In this document: positions 26,422-36,151 of the stretch, piece after piece
How positions within the stretch are numbered: position 1 is the first letter of the stretch
Layout: each line of letters opens with the position of its first letter
DNA from: G963556115 sp963675945
Lineage (GTDB): Bacteria; Planctomycetota; SZUA-567
NCBI GenBank assembly: GCA_963675945.1
Contig: OY780932.1
Coordinates: 3,286,001 to 3,350,000 of the forward strand
Reading direction: 5' to 3'
Length of the DNA: 64,000 bases
Translations under genes and position numbers: made by a program
Notes under the pieces: model-generated
Seen by the model: the letters and a program-made list of their open reading frames with translations, nothing else
Database searches by the model: none
What the model was told of the DNA's origin: nothing

Positions 26422-29181
26422 TTATTGCACCTCAATCACCGGTAAAATTAGCGTAAAGCAGGTGCCCTCTCCCGGCTCACTCTCAATCCCGATATTACCA
26501 TTGTGATTAGAGATAATACCGTACACCGCAGAGAGCCCCAGCCCGGCTCCTTCTCCGGTCTTCTTAGTAGTATAAAATGGATCGAAGATCATGTCTATAT
26601 TCTCTGGCGCAATACCCTCGCCGTCATCAATAACTTTTATCTCCAGCGATTTGGGTACAGACATCTGCAGATCTGTGAGTTCCGCCGTAATATCCTTGGT
26701 AATTATATTACTAGTCTCAATCCAGATTCGCCCCCGTCCCCCGATTGCGTACTCAGCATTGGCGATAAGGTTGATAAACACATTCTCAAGCTGACTGGCA
26801 TCTGCTTTAACCAGATAATTAGTCGCCGCGAAATCGGTGCTTATATCAACCTCAGCCCCGAGTGAATGCTTGATAATTTTCAGCGTACGCGCTATCAGTT
26901 CGTGCACATCGACTACCGACTCGACATACTTGCCTTTTCTGGCGAATGCGAGTAAATGCCGGGTAAGTTCCTCACAACGCTCCGTACCGTCCAAGATATA
27001 CCCCAGATACTCACTCTCCTTGGAGTCTTGACCAAACTTATTCTGCAGCAGATGCGCAAATCCCATTATACCATTCAAAGCATTATTAAACTCATGCGCA
27101 ATACCACCAGCAAGTTGGCCTATTGATTTTATGCGTTGTGAACTATTGAGCGTATCAAGTACCCGTTTATATTTAGTAATATCCTTACCGACCCCGAGCA
27201 GACCGATTATTTTACCCTTACTATCACGAATCGGCACTTTGGTCGAGAGTACCCATTTTTCAGCCCCAGTTGTAGTCGTATAGCTCTGTTCGTAATTTAC
27301 AATTCCCTTCCCTCTGGAGATTATCTCTTGCTCTATCTTCTTGAAGTTTTCAGCCTCTTCAGGCGTATGGATATCAAAATCCGTCTTGCCGACAATATCA
27401 TTGCGTCTGATCAACCCAGCCTCACGTACCATTGACTGCGAAGCCCAAAGAAACTTCAAGGCACAATCCTTGGCATAGATAATATCTGGCGAATTATCCA
27501 TTAACAACTCAAAATTTCGCGAAAACAATTCGAACTTCAAATTAAGCTTCTTGATCGTATCGATATTGATCATTACCCCGACAAGTCGTGTAGCCCGCCC
27601 CGACGCATCCCTAACCTTGGCCTTCGCGTCCAGGCGCATCCAGGTATTTTCCACACCATCCTTGAGCACTTCAAACTCAAGTGAACAGCTACTGATCTTG
27701 CCGGTAATCAAATTATATAGACTCTTCTTTGCTACTTTAAGATTGTCAAACCGTACCAACTTAAGCAAATCACTAAAAGACAGTCCAAGTTCCAGATACT
27801 CCAACCCCAGATTGACAAAACACTGGTTACTACCGGTCAGCACATACGACCTGACATCATATTCAAACACCCCAACCTTCCCCGCCTCAGCCGCCATCTC
27901 AAGCGCATACTGACTTGCCTGTAGCCCGGCGAGCAACTCTGCTTCCTCACTACGGTTAGTGATAAATGTAAACGCCTCACTCCCCGACGGCATTATCATT
28001 GTGGTAAACTCATACTTACTCGTCCCCTGCCTGAGACCAACCGCATATTTCACCGTTACCGAAGGTTTAAGCGCCTGAATATACCGGCATATCGAGCCTT
28101 CTGACTCATAAAGTGAAAACCCGGAATCAAAGTTTGCTCCCTTACATCTAGCCCCCAGTAACTCCTCCGCCGCAGAATTTGCCATTAAAAAATAGTCTTG
28201 CGGTGACGAATCGACACGGTGAAATATCAACGGAACATCCAAACTATTATAGAAATACACCAGGTTCTCAAAATTCTTACCAAAACCTAAACGACGCCTT
28301 GTCGCTCTGAGATATTTATAATACAGCAGCACTACCAGTCCAAGGAGCACCAATCCCAGCAGCGCAAGCAACGGATGTATTATTTCACACAACCCATAGT
28401 CTGCAGTATCCACAACTCCAAAGTCTACCCCAGAAAGGTGAGAATACTGTTGCACCAACCTGACATACTCCAGACCACGTTTCTGACGCAGAGTAAAGAC
28501 ATATTCGCTGAATTGAGCCGCCCGCTGCACCGACATATTCTGGTTAAAACCAAGGGTTATGCGAACAGCCTGTAGCGGCAAGGGGACAACCAAGATAGTC
28601 GGTTCCACAATACGCGCGCCGATATACTCTGCAGTGACGGCATAATCTACCCGCGCAGCCAATAAGGCGGTACGAACCGCATCAAGGTTATCATACCAGA
28701 CGACCTCAACCTCCAGGCCATACTCCTGTATTTGCTCGATATACGCACGCACCGCAATATCGTCTGCAATCAGACCTATTTTGGCTCCTCTGAGTTCCTC
28801 TAGAGTATCTCCTACAGGGTGTGTACTGAGCAGCACCCCGCGTATCGTCACAAGTGTAAGCGGTGCCAAATCAAACTTCTGGGCATTCGCGTTCGATGCA
28901 CAGAGATATGGCACACATTCAACACTTCCCTGCTCAAGCCACTCAATAGTCTTGGCGTATGAACCGCTTTTAAACTTGATAGTAGTAGCCGAGCCGTCGC
29001 AGGCCAACGCCAACACCCTGGCACAGAACCCGCTTGGCCCCTTCATTTCATTCTGCAAAGAATAAGGATACTTCTTCAAAGAGGTACACAGAATGGAATC
29101 AGTAGCCGAAGCTGGATTTACCAAACAAACCAGCATCCAGACAGTGATAGTCGCAATTTTTTGCAGAATAGTATTTCGCAT
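26422..29181 (-). CDS. Membrane sensor histidine kinase with periplasmic solute-binding domain and PAS domains
   Basis: The predicted order over 919 residues is: signal sequence (~1-27), a periplasmic SBP_bac_3-like domain (~30-265; CVPYLCASNANA, LRGAKIGLIADD, DYAVTAEYIG), one membrane span (LLALLGLVLLGLVVLLYYKYL), several PAS-type segments (~310-680; VGKTDFDIHTPE, PIRDSKGKIIGLLGVGKDIT), HisKA with the phospho-His in GGIAHEFNNALNGIMGF (~694), and HATPase (NLIANAEYAI, DDGEGI, FDPFYTTKKTGEGAGLGLS). It should sense a small solute in the periplasm and phosphorylate an unlinked regulator, since none is adjacent. The start is either ATG 29181 or GTG 29199. Confidence 0.85.
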   Translation of the reverse strand: MRNTILQKIATITVWMLVCLVNPASATDSILCTSLKKYPYSLQNEMKGPSGFCARVLALACDGSATTIKFKSGSYAKTIEWLEQGSVECVPYLCASNANAQKFDLAPLTLVTIRGVLLSTHPVGDTLEELRGAKIGLIADDIAVRAYIEQIQEYGLEVEVVWYDNLDAVRTALLAARVDYAVTAEYIGARIVEPTILVVPLPLQAVRITLGFNQNMSVQRAAQFSEYVFTLRQKRGLEYVRLVQQYSHLSGVDFGVVDTADYGLCEIIHPLLALLGLVLLGLVVLLYYKYLRATRRRLGFGKNFENLVYFYNSLDVPLIFHRVDSSPQDYFLMANSAAEELLGARCKGANFDSGFSLYESEGSICRYIQALKPSVTVKYAVGLRQGTSKYEFTTMIMPSGSEAFTFITNRSEEAELLAGLQASQYALEMAAEAGKVGVFEYDVRSYVLTGSNQCFVNLGLEYLELGLSFSDLLKLVRFDNLKVAKKSLYNLITGKISSCSLEFEVLKDGVENTWMRLDAKAKVRDASGRATRLVGVMINIDTIKKLNLKFELFSRNFELLMDNSPDIIYAKDCALKFLWASQSMVREAGLIRRNDIVGKTDFDIHTPEEAENFKKIEQEIISRGKGIVNYEQSYTTTTGAEKWVLSTKVPIRDSKGKIIGLLGVGKDITKYKRVLDTLNSSQRIKSIGQLAGGIAHEFNNALNGIMGFAHLLQNKFGQDSKESEYLGYILDGTERCEELTRHLLAFARKGKYVESVVDVHELIARTLKIIKHSLGAEVDISTDFAATNYLVKADASQLENVFINLIANAEYAIGGRGRIWIETSNIITKDITAELTDLQMSVPKSLEIKVIDDGEGIAPENIDMIFDPFYTTKKTGEGAGLGLSAVYGIISNHNGNIGIESEPGEGTCFTLILPVIEVQ

Positions 29182-29199
29182 AATGTAAAATATCGCCAC

Positions 29200-29641
29200 C
29201 CTACGCCTAGTGCTTCAAGGTATAGATCAGGGTTAACCCAACCCCTGGCCGAACGCTACACTCAACGCCAGACCACAGAACAAATCATCCAAATATAACG
29301 TTTCTCCACCTTCACAATTATACAAAATCATAGGTATAAATCAGTAATAATATTATCATTTTATCCCCCTGCACTCCAAAAAAGTGCCTGCTTACCGCCA
29401 GCAATAATGTCATATTGACAGAGCGTCAGCATAAAAATACTCACAACCAGGTTATATTCTATAAATAATTATTTATTATTCTTATAAACGCTTATTCTAT
29501 TAAAAGATACAACAAGCCCCGTCCTGTATTTACTTTTTTGGTACAGTTATTGTTTAATATTCATAATAATGATTTTTAGGTAATAATGACATAATCCATA
29601 ATCGATATTATTAATGCGATACATAATAAAAGGAGAATATA
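29200..29641. other. 442-bp AT-rich intergenic region between divergent kinase and dnaK genes
   Basis: No ORF with a ribosome site and no RNA gene is seen here. I looked for the CIRCE heat-shock operator (TTAGCACTC-N9-GAGTGCTAA) and did not find it. A TTGACA at about 29416 lacks a convincing -10. TTGGTA near 29540 followed by CATAAT after about 18 bp is a weak candidate dnaK promoter. AAAAGGAG lies just before the dnaK ATG. Confidence 0.4.
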
Positions 29642-31579
29642 ATGGGCAAGATTATTGGTATTGACCTTGGAACAACCAACTCATGTGTTACCGTAATGGA
29701 AGGCAGCGAGGCAAAGGTTATTCCAAATAAAGAAGGAAACCGGACAACACCTTCGGTTGTAGCTTTCACCAAAGATGGCGAGAGATTGGTTGGTCAGTTG
29801 GCAAAACGCCAGGCGGTCACCAATCCCCAGAACACCATCTACTCAATCAAGCGTTTCATGGGGCGTCGCCATAACGAGGTAGGTACTGAAGAAAAGATGG
29901 TTCCATACAAGATCACCGGTGGTGCCACAGATCTCGTCAAGGTAGAGTGTGCCGGCAAGGATTATACCCCACCTGAGATCTCGGCCATGGTACTGCAGTA
30001 TCTCAAGACCTGTGCTGAGGACTACCTCGGAGAGAGTGTCACCGAAGCCGTCATCACCGTTCCGGCATATTTTAATGATTCACAGCGTCAGGCCACCAAG
30101 GATGCTGGACGTATCGCCGGACTTGAAGTAAAACGTATTGTCAATGAACCGACTGCGGCCTCACTCGCTTATGGCCTGGATAAAAAGTCTAATGAGAAGA
30201 TTGTTGTCTTCGATCTCGGTGGTGGTACCTTTGATGTCTCCATCCTTGATGTCGGTGACGGCGTCTTTGAAGTATTATCAACCAACGGTGATACCCATCT
30301 GGGTGGCGATGATTTTGATGAAGTACTTATCAAATGGATTATCACTGAATTCAAGAAGGATCAGGGTGTTGATTTATCCAACGACCCTATGGCTATGCAG
30401 CGTCTGAAGGAAGGTGCGGAGAAGGCCAAGTGTGAGCTTTCATCAGCAACTTCAACCGACATCAATATACCATATATCACCGCTGATGCCACCGGTCCGA
30501 AACACCTCCAGCTAAACCTGTCAAGGGCAAAGTTTGAGGAGCTCTGTGACGGTCTGATCGCACGCTGTAAGGCACCATGTGAGAATGCACTCAAGGATGC
30601 CGGAATATCAGCTTCACAGATTGACGAAGTTGTACTTGTTGGTGGTTCCAGCCGAATTCCAGCGGTTCAGGCAATGGTCAAGAAGATATTCGGCAAAGAT
30701 CCGCACAAGGGGGTAAACCCTGATGAGGTTGTAGCGATTGGTGCAGGTATTCAGGGTGGTATCCTCACTGGTGATGTAAATGATGTACTGCTGCTGGATG
30801 TTACTCCGCTAACCCTCGGTATTGAGACTCTCGGTGGCGTAATGACCCCGTTGATCGAAAGAAACACTACTATTCCTACCGAGAAGAGCGAGGTATTCTC
30901 TACCGCTGCAGATAATCAACCTGCCGTTGACATCCATGTACTGCAAGGTGAGAGAAAGATGGCAAAAGACAACCGTACTCTCGGCAAATTCCAGTTGGAT
31001 GGTATTCCTGCAGCTCCTCGCGGTGTCCCTCAGATTGAGGTAACCTTCAAGATTGATGCCAACGGTATCCTCTCGGTAAGTGCGATGGACAAGGCTACCA
31101 ACAAACAGCAGACAATTACCATCAAAGATAGCTCCGGACTCAATGAGGACGAGATCAACCGCATGGTAAAAGAAGCCGAAGAGCACGCCAAGGAAGATGA
31201 AGAGGCAAAAGAACTTGTCGACGCCCAGAACCAGGCAGAGCAGATGGTCTTCCAGGTTCGTAAGATGCTGGATGAGAACAAGGACAAGCTTGATTCTGCA
31301 GATGTCTCTGCAATTGAGAGTGCCATTGAAGAACTTGACAAAGTCAAGAAGAGTACTGCCATCAATGAGATCAAAGATGCGACTAAGAAGCTTGAAGAAG
31401 CAAGTCACACCCTGGCGCAAAAGATGTATGAGCAGCAGGGAGCGGCAGGCGGCGCAAGTGCTGGCAGCGCTGGAGCCGGCAATACTCAGAGTTCTTCTAA
31501 CTCAAGTACACAGGGTGATGATGTTGTCGATGCCGATTTCACCGTGGTAGATGATGAAGAAAAGACAGACAGCAAATAA
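29642..31579 (+). CDS. dnaK: Hsp70 chaperone DnaK
   Basis: A 645-residue DnaK of normal length. The ATPase motifs are IIGIDLGTTNSCV, AYFNDSQRQATKDAG, FDLGGGTFDVSILD and VVLVGGSSRIPAVQ. The linker DVLLLDVTPLTLGIE and the substrate-binding domain follow. The Gly/Ala/Ser-rich tail ends in ADFTVVDDEE, like other DnaKs. It folds and refolds proteins with DnaJ and GrpE. Neither partner gene is nearby, so dnaK is monocistronic here. AAAAGGAG precedes the ATG, and a strong terminator follows. Confidence 0.97.
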   Translation: MGKIIGIDLGTTNSCVTVMEGSEAKVIPNKEGNRTTPSVVAFTKDGERLVGQLAKRQAVTNPQNTIYSIKRFMGRRHNEVGTEEKMVPYKITGGATDLVKVECAGKDYTPPEISAMVLQYLKTCAEDYLGESVTEAVITVPAYFNDSQRQATKDAGRIAGLEVKRIVNEPTAASLAYGLDKKSNEKIVVFDLGGGTFDVSILDVGDGVFEVLSTNGDTHLGGDDFDEVLIKWIITEFKKDQGVDLSNDPMAMQRLKEGAEKAKCELSSATSTDINIPYITADATGPKHLQLNLSRAKFEELCDGLIARCKAPCENALKDAGISASQIDEVVLVGGSSRIPAVQAMVKKIFGKDPHKGVNPDEVVAIGAGIQGGILTGDVNDVLLLDVTPLTLGIETLGGVMTPLIERNTTIPTEKSEVFSTAADNQPAVDIHVLQGERKMAKDNRTLGKFQLDGIPAAPRGVPQIEVTFKIDANGILSVSAMDKATNKQQTITIKDSSGLNEDEINRMVKEAEEHAKEDEEAKELVDAQNQAEQMVFQVRKMLDENKDKLDSADVSAIESAIEELDKVKKSTAINEIKDATKKLEEASHTLAQKMYEQQGAAGGASAGSAGAGNTQSSSNSSTQGDDVVDADFTVVDDEEKTDSK

Positions 31580-31601
31580 ATTATTCCGTAATACCAGATA
31601 T

Positions 31602-31640
31602 AAAGCAGGGCGCAACTTATTATGCGCCCTGCTTTATTAT
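31602..31640 (+). terminator. Terminator after dnaK
   Basis: A perfect 13-bp stem (31602-31614 with 31623-31635), an 8-nt loop and a T/A-rich tail. Confidence 0.8.
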
Positions 31641-31679
31641 TAACCTGCAATCTTAAGCGCTACGCTAGCCTCAGAGCGC

Positions 31680-32189
31680 TTACAACTCAAAATGCTCATT
31701 AAGAATAGCATATCTGTACTCATCCTGGATATGACCATTCTTGATAATCGCCGAACGCAACACCCCTTCTAAACTAAAGCCAACCTTTTCCATTACTCTC
31801 TGCGAAGCGATATTATTACCTTTGACGCTGGAATAAATCCTAAGTAAATTGAGTTTATCAAACCCAAGCCGCACCACCTCACCTACCGCCTCGGTCATTA
31901 TTCCCTTGCCCCAGTACTCCTCACCGAGCCAATAACCAATCTCTGCAGATAACCGATAATCTCCCCGTTGTAGGATCAAGCCGACAAGCCCCACCAGATC
32001 CCTCTCATACTCCACTCCGAAAACTTTTTGCGCCCGGTCAAAATCAAGTAGATTCAGAAAATTTACCGCATCACTCTCCAAATACGGATACGGAACAGAA
32101 TCCTGTAACTGCATCGAGATATTTCTATTATTGAGAAGACTGGCAATCCGTTTCACATCTGCATATAGAAGTTTTCTCAGATATATCAC
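31680..32189 (-). CDS. GNAT N-acetyltransferase (RimJ/RimL type)
   Basis: A 169-residue GNAT protein with the acetyl-CoA loop EEYWGKGIMTEAVG (Q/RxxGxG-like region) and the RimL-type ending NIASQRVMEKVGFSLEGVLR. It transfers an acetyl group to an amine, perhaps a protein N terminus; the substrate is unknown. The start is GTG at 32189 with AAAGGTGG 6 nt before it. It lies 37 bp after the pentapeptide gene, in a probable three-gene operon. A short 7-bp hairpin (31655-31661/31675-31681) lies at its stop. Confidence 0.8.
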   Translation of the reverse strand: MIYLRKLLYADVKRIASLLNNRNISMQLQDSVPYPYLESDAVNFLNLLDFDRAQKVFGVEYERDLVGLVGLILQRGDYRLSAEIGYWLGEEYWGKGIMTEAVGEVVRLGFDKLNLLRIYSSVKGNNIASQRVMEKVGFSLEGVLRSAIIKNGHIQDEYRYAILNEHFEL

Positions 32190-32226
32190 CCGTAACCACC
32201 TTTGCCTAGCATACTATGCAACTGAG

Positions 32227-32811
32227 CTAACCGACAATATCGATATTGTACCTCTGCAACAATCCCGCAAGCCCATAAAAAGAAAATTTTGCCATACCGA
32301 CCGAATTATTATCCGGATCAATGCTGAAATTGAACGCTGTAGATAAATCGGCCAATTCAAGATTGGTATAATTAAACTGTGCATCCTCCAGGTCACACTT
32401 AATAAACTCCGCCTCGCGCATATCACTCCCGACAAAGCTAACTTCCTTGAGTTTACAGTTATTATAAATAGTACCTTTTAACGGAAGATCGGTAAATGAA
32501 GAATAATTGAGAACACAATTTGCAAAACTAACCGCCAATAAAAATTCCGAACAGTCACTGAAAATGATCCCTAACATCTTACAGTCGACAAAGCTCACAT
32601 TTCTGAGCATAGTATCATTCAACGTAACCATACTCAAATCAGTCTTGACAAATTTACAATCGACAAAATGTTTATGTGTAAGATCCTGCTTCTGCAAATC
32701 ACAACCAATAAACTCACAGTCTTCAAATTCACTATAAGCAAGAATCTCAGCGCTCGCTGACGCTTTAAACACCCGATTCACAACACATTGCTCACTCATA
32801 GTCAATACCAT
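32227..32811 (-). CDS. Pentapeptide-repeat protein
   Basis: A 194-residue protein whose length is mostly A(D/N)LXX-type repeats, for example FEDCEFIGCDLQKQDLTH, SFVDCKMLGIIFSDCSEF and ADLSTAFNFS. It should fold as a right-handed quadrilateral beta helix. Members include DNA mimics that protect gyrase and other proteins with no known role. Its ATG overlaps the stop of the CheR-like gene (TAATG), so translation is probably coupled. An in-frame ATG lies at 32799. Confidence 0.75.
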   Translation of the reverse strand: MVLTMSEQCVVNRVFKASASAEILAYSEFEDCEFIGCDLQKQDLTHKHFVDCKFVKTDLSMVTLNDTMLRNVSFVDCKMLGIIFSDCSEFLLAVSFANCVLNYSSFTDLPLKGTIYNNCKLKEVSFVGSDMREAEFIKCDLEDAQFNYTNLELADLSTAFNFSIDPDNNSVGMAKFSFYGLAGLLQRYNIDIVG

Positions 32812-33515
32812 TACAATTCAGGCTCAAAGAGATTCTTATAACCATATACCTGCTTAATCTGCGAGCGTTTGTACGCTTCAACACTCAAACCCTCAATAAA
32901 CATTATCCCCCCAGCCTTGAGTACGGAGAGGAAATTATCAATAAATTCAACCTGTGCGTCTGCATCATAATACTGGAATACATGATTACAAGTTATATAG
33001 TTAAAAGTATGCTTCTTCGGACGCGCTCTAAGATCAAACTTCCCAAACTTGACGTGTGCTTTAACCTCACTTCCCATCTGAATAACCTCGTTCTCAATAG
33101 TCGCATACTTGAGCAAGATATGATTGTACTTCTTCAAGGTTGAGGCAGAGCTATTCTTGAGATAACGCCCAGCTTTCGACTTTCGTAATTGATCCTTGCT
33201 TATATCTGTACCATAAATAGTCAATTTCGGTTTTACCTGCGATAACTTCAAAGCATACAGTCCGATACAAGCGAGGGAATATACCTCCTCCCCACTCGAA
33301 CAACCCGCACTCCAGACATCCAAGCCACCAAACGACTTTTTCTGCAGATACTTCGGAATAATAATGGCTTTCAAACCGCTCAGCATCTCCTCGTTACGGA
33401 AGAACTTTGATGCTGTAGTAGCTTTTGCCTGAGTCTTACAACAGAATGTATCACTTGGATCATCCTGCATACTCAACGGGTTCAAAGCCCTAGATGACAC
33501 AGAATACTTTGACAT
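32811..33515 (-). CDS. CheR-like SAM-dependent methyltransferase
   Basis: A 234-residue protein. TASKFFRNEEML resembles the CheR segment before the methyltransferase fold, and VWSAGCSSGEEVYSLA is the CheR SAM-binding motif I. CNHVFQYYDADAQ and LSVLKAGGIMFIEG match later CheR motifs. CheR methylates glutamates of chemoreceptors. The N-terminal helical receptor-binding domain is shorter than in classical CheR (~280 aa). No other chemotaxis gene is nearby, so the target may be different. AGGTAAATT precedes the ATG. Confidence 0.75.
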   Translation of the reverse strand: MSKYSVSSRALNPLSMQDDPSDTFCCKTQAKATTASKFFRNEEMLSGLKAIIIPKYLQKKSFGGLDVWSAGCSSGEEVYSLACIGLYALKLSQVKPKLTIYGTDISKDQLRKSKAGRYLKNSSASTLKKYNHILLKYATIENEVIQMGSEVKAHVKFGKFDLRARPKKHTFNYITCNHVFQYYDADAQVEFIDNFLSVLKAGGIMFIEGLSVEAYKRSQIKQVYGYKNLFEPEL

Positions 33516-33581
33516 AATTTACCTAAATAACATTTTGACACTGGTTAACGATAGCATAAATCTATCGGTCTTACACATACT

Positions 33582-34955
33582 CTACATATGGAACTTTACG
33601 GTCTGCCCCGTACTCTGAATAACCATGCGCCACAGCGAGCCACAGATATCCACCTGTTTACGCCTTCCGGCAATCATAGACATCGGTACATGGCTCAACT
33701 GCCCATTGATACTGCCAACAATCATCGACGTCTTTCCGGCCATAGCTGCATGCACCGCATCAATCCCGAGCCCCAAACAGTAAGTACTATCATAGCCATT
33801 CGCCGGCACACTACGCACGTAGTAACTTGGATCAAAGTACTTAACCGTGTAATCGGCATTGATTGACTGTGAATATTCCTCTATCTTCTCTTTCAAAAAT
33901 ACACCAATATCCTTATAACGAACATTTCCAGATTCGTCAGTTTTATCAGCGTTATGCCCCGCCATCAGCTCCTGCCCAGCTCCCTCAGCAACCGCAATCA
34001 CCGCATGATGGCTCTTACTGAGCCTCTTCTCCAGTGATTTCAGGAATTTTTCCAGATCTATCTTCTGTTCAGGAATAAGGACAAAATTCACATCACTCAT
34101 AGCCAATGCCGCATTGCAGGCTATAAACCCGGAGTCCCGCCCCATAAGCTTGACTAAACCGATACAGTCAGGAGCCCCTTTAGCCTCTACATGCGCGCAC
34201 TTCAGGATACTACGCGCCGTATCTACCGCAGTCCGAAACCCAAAGGTCTCATCGATAATCACGATATCATTATCGATAGTCTTAGGGATACCGATCACCG
34301 CTATCTTTACGCCCCTGTCATCAATTTCCTTGGCTATCTCCATAGCCCCTTTCATCGTACCGTCACCACCAATAACAAAGAGCATATTAATCCCATGATT
34401 CTCCAGACAATCAACAATCTCGCCTATATCCTGCTTGCCTCGTGAAGAACCAAGCATTGTCCCGCCGAGATCCTGCCAACCATCTACAATCTCAGGATTG
34501 AGTTCGACAAACTCATGATTATACTTGGCGATAAAACCCTGATACCCATACTTTACGCCATAAATATGCTTTACATTATAATTTCTATGCAGACCTAATA
34601 CGATAGCTCTTATTACATCATTCAAACCTGGACAGAGCCCGCCACAGGTAACGATAGCGGCCTTGGCCTTTGACGGATCAAAGAAAATCTTCGCGCGCGG
34701 ACCGGATAGTTCAAACGATACGTTAGGAGTGCCAGTTGCCTCAAACTTACCATCGGTAAGATCTTCATCAATAAATCTTGTCTCGGTAAGGGAGAATTGA
34801 GTATCTTTGATGTACAGGTCTTCACCATCAACGATAGATGTATTGTCAACAAAGTTAGATCTTATCTTGGCTTCTCCCAAAGACTCAACACTGATCTCTT
34901 TTATACCAGCGTGGTAATCAATAATACCTCTATCGGTGCATCCTTCATGACTCAT
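33582..34955 (-). CDS. ATP-dependent 6-phosphofructokinase (group X type)
   Basis: A 457-residue PFK. TCGGLCPGLNDVIR is the nucleotide site, GGDGTMKGA has Gly where PPi-dependent enzymes have Asp, and PKTIDNDI has Lys at the second diagnostic position. The combination GGDGT plus PKTIDND is that of plant-type and 'X' subfamily ATP-PFKs. LMGRDSGF and LIPEQ bind fructose-6-P. It is longer than E. coli PfkA (320 aa), with an N-terminal extension of about 80 residues, as usual for this group. It makes fructose-1,6-bisphosphate in glycolysis. AAGGAG lies 9 nt before the ATG. It stands alone in its transcript. Confidence 0.88.
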   Translation of the reverse strand: MSHEGCTDRGIIDYHAGIKEISVESLGEAKIRSNFVDNTSIVDGEDLYIKDTQFSLTETRFIDEDLTDGKFEATGTPNVSFELSGPRAKIFFDPSKAKAAIVTCGGLCPGLNDVIRAIVLGLHRNYNVKHIYGVKYGYQGFIAKYNHEFVELNPEIVDGWQDLGGTMLGSSRGKQDIGEIVDCLENHGINMLFVIGGDGTMKGAMEIAKEIDDRGVKIAVIGIPKTIDNDIVIIDETFGFRTAVDTARSILKCAHVEAKGAPDCIGLVKLMGRDSGFIACNAALAMSDVNFVLIPEQKIDLEKFLKSLEKRLSKSHHAVIAVAEGAGQELMAGHNADKTDESGNVRYKDIGVFLKEKIEEYSQSINADYTVKYFDPSYYVRSVPANGYDSTYCLGLGIDAVHAAMAGKTSMIVGSINGQLSHVPMSMIAGRRKQVDICGSLWRMVIQSTGQTVKFHM

Positions 34956-35184
34956 CTATCAACTCCTTAATAAGCGCAAACAAAAAGTAATTCTCGAATA
35001 ACAATTAGAAATCATATTATCATTTTTTTCTTTTTTTTAAAGAATATAATTAATATTTCAAAGTTAGCAAAAAAATATTTCCAAACATAATCAAATATGA
35101 TATTATGTTACTTGTCACTACTGTTATAACTAATAACATATTTACGTTAGTTTTTTACTACACTACAGTTAAGGATATATTATT

Positions 35185-36039
35185 ATGAAATTTCTGGAGA
35201 GCAAAAAAATTACGATTATTCTTATTGCACTTATTATTATATTTGCAATTATCTTTATAGTTGTTGGCGAGCGCCCCCGACATAAAGCAGAACCAAAGAC
35301 TCAGACGCAGAGTATTAGTGCTAATACAAGCTCTCAGGATTCACCAGAGACAGCGGAAAAAAGTGAAGCGACCCCAGCAGCAAGTCAGGCTTCCGCTACA
35401 CCTACACCTGCAAGTCAAGCAGCCCCCACACCTACGGTCAAACCCGACACCCCAGAAAACCCCAATGCCCAAAAAACAGTTCAAGACATAGAACAGCATC
35501 AAGAACAGAATGCAAAAGAACTTATAGATTCTTCAGCCACAGACAATACAGATACCATTCTGTCTGAATCCGGACTTCAAATCAATGATCAAAATCTGCC
35601 TGTAAGTCAAAAGACCGATGAACAAGTACAAGAAGAAGAAGACCCCGGCGCTGGTAATTTCAAATCATTCACCAAACTATCCGAACCCGAAGATCCTGAA
35701 AAACAGAAGGTATCGCCAGGAGTTGCCAAGCTTAGAGCTATTGAGGATAAGGATCCACTGCGCTTCAATGCTGTTACCGTACCAGGAACAAGCGTTATTT
35801 TTGCTGTAGACACCAAGACCGCCAACACCGGAGTTCTGCTTGAAGGAAACGATTACTGGATCAATCTTGGCAAGCCAGAAGGTGCTGCCGCGGGAGAGCT
35901 CTCAACCTACACCCTCACCGGTGTAACCCCAACCTCAGCTATAGTAATGGACACAATTACAGCTGACTCATGGCGTGTAACCATCTCCAAAGACAATATT
36001 CATTGGGAAAAGATCAAACCGTTTGCCAACTCCAACTAG
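35185..36039 (+). CDS. Membrane-anchored periplasmic protein of unknown function, low-complexity linker
   Basis: A 284-residue protein. A basic start and one very hydrophobic span (ITIILIALIIIFAIIFIVVG, residues 9-28) act as signal or anchor. Residues ~33-165 are low complexity (Thr/Ala/Pro/Gln/Ser, then acidic). Residues ~180-284 form a compact domain (PGTSVIFAVDTKTANTG, DSWRVTISKDNIHWEKI). The C-terminal domain is probably a small beta fold in the periplasm. No family recognised. AAGGA precedes the ATG, and a strong terminator follows. Confidence 0.65.
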   Translation: MKFLESKKITIILIALIIIFAIIFIVVGERPRHKAEPKTQTQSISANTSSQDSPETAEKSEATPAASQASATPTPASQAAPTPTVKPDTPENPNAQKTVQDIEQHQEQNAKELIDSSATDNTDTILSESGLQINDQNLPVSQKTDEQVQEEEDPGAGNFKSFTKLSEPEDPEKQKVSPGVAKLRAIEDKDPLRFNAVTVPGTSVIFAVDTKTANTGVLLEGNDYWINLGKPEGAAAGELSTYTLTGVTPTSAIVMDTITADSWRVTISKDNIHWEKIKPFANSN

Positions 36040-36068
36040 TTACTTCCGTTTAAACTAATTTACTTATT

Positions 36069-36115
36069 ATACCTGTCAAGGCGCAGCCCTGCGCCTTGAC
36101 AGGTATATTTATTTT
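36069..36115 (+). terminator. Strong terminator
   Basis: A perfect 15-bp GC-rich stem (36071-36085 with 36090-36104), extended by A-T pairs, with a 4-nt loop GCCC and a T-rich tail. It separates the periplasmic protein gene from the RmlD-like gene. Confidence 0.85.
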
Positions 36116-36151
36116 GTACATGCATCGCAACTATAATTTCAAGGAGTAAAA

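Noticed and set aside
29200..29641. CIRCE operator before dnaK
   Set aside because: I looked for TTAGCACTC/GAGTGCTAA and for close variants and did not find them.
30809..31420. 203-residue open frame on the minus strand inside dnaK
   Set aside because: Shadow of dnaK; the plus-strand frame is a complete DnaK.
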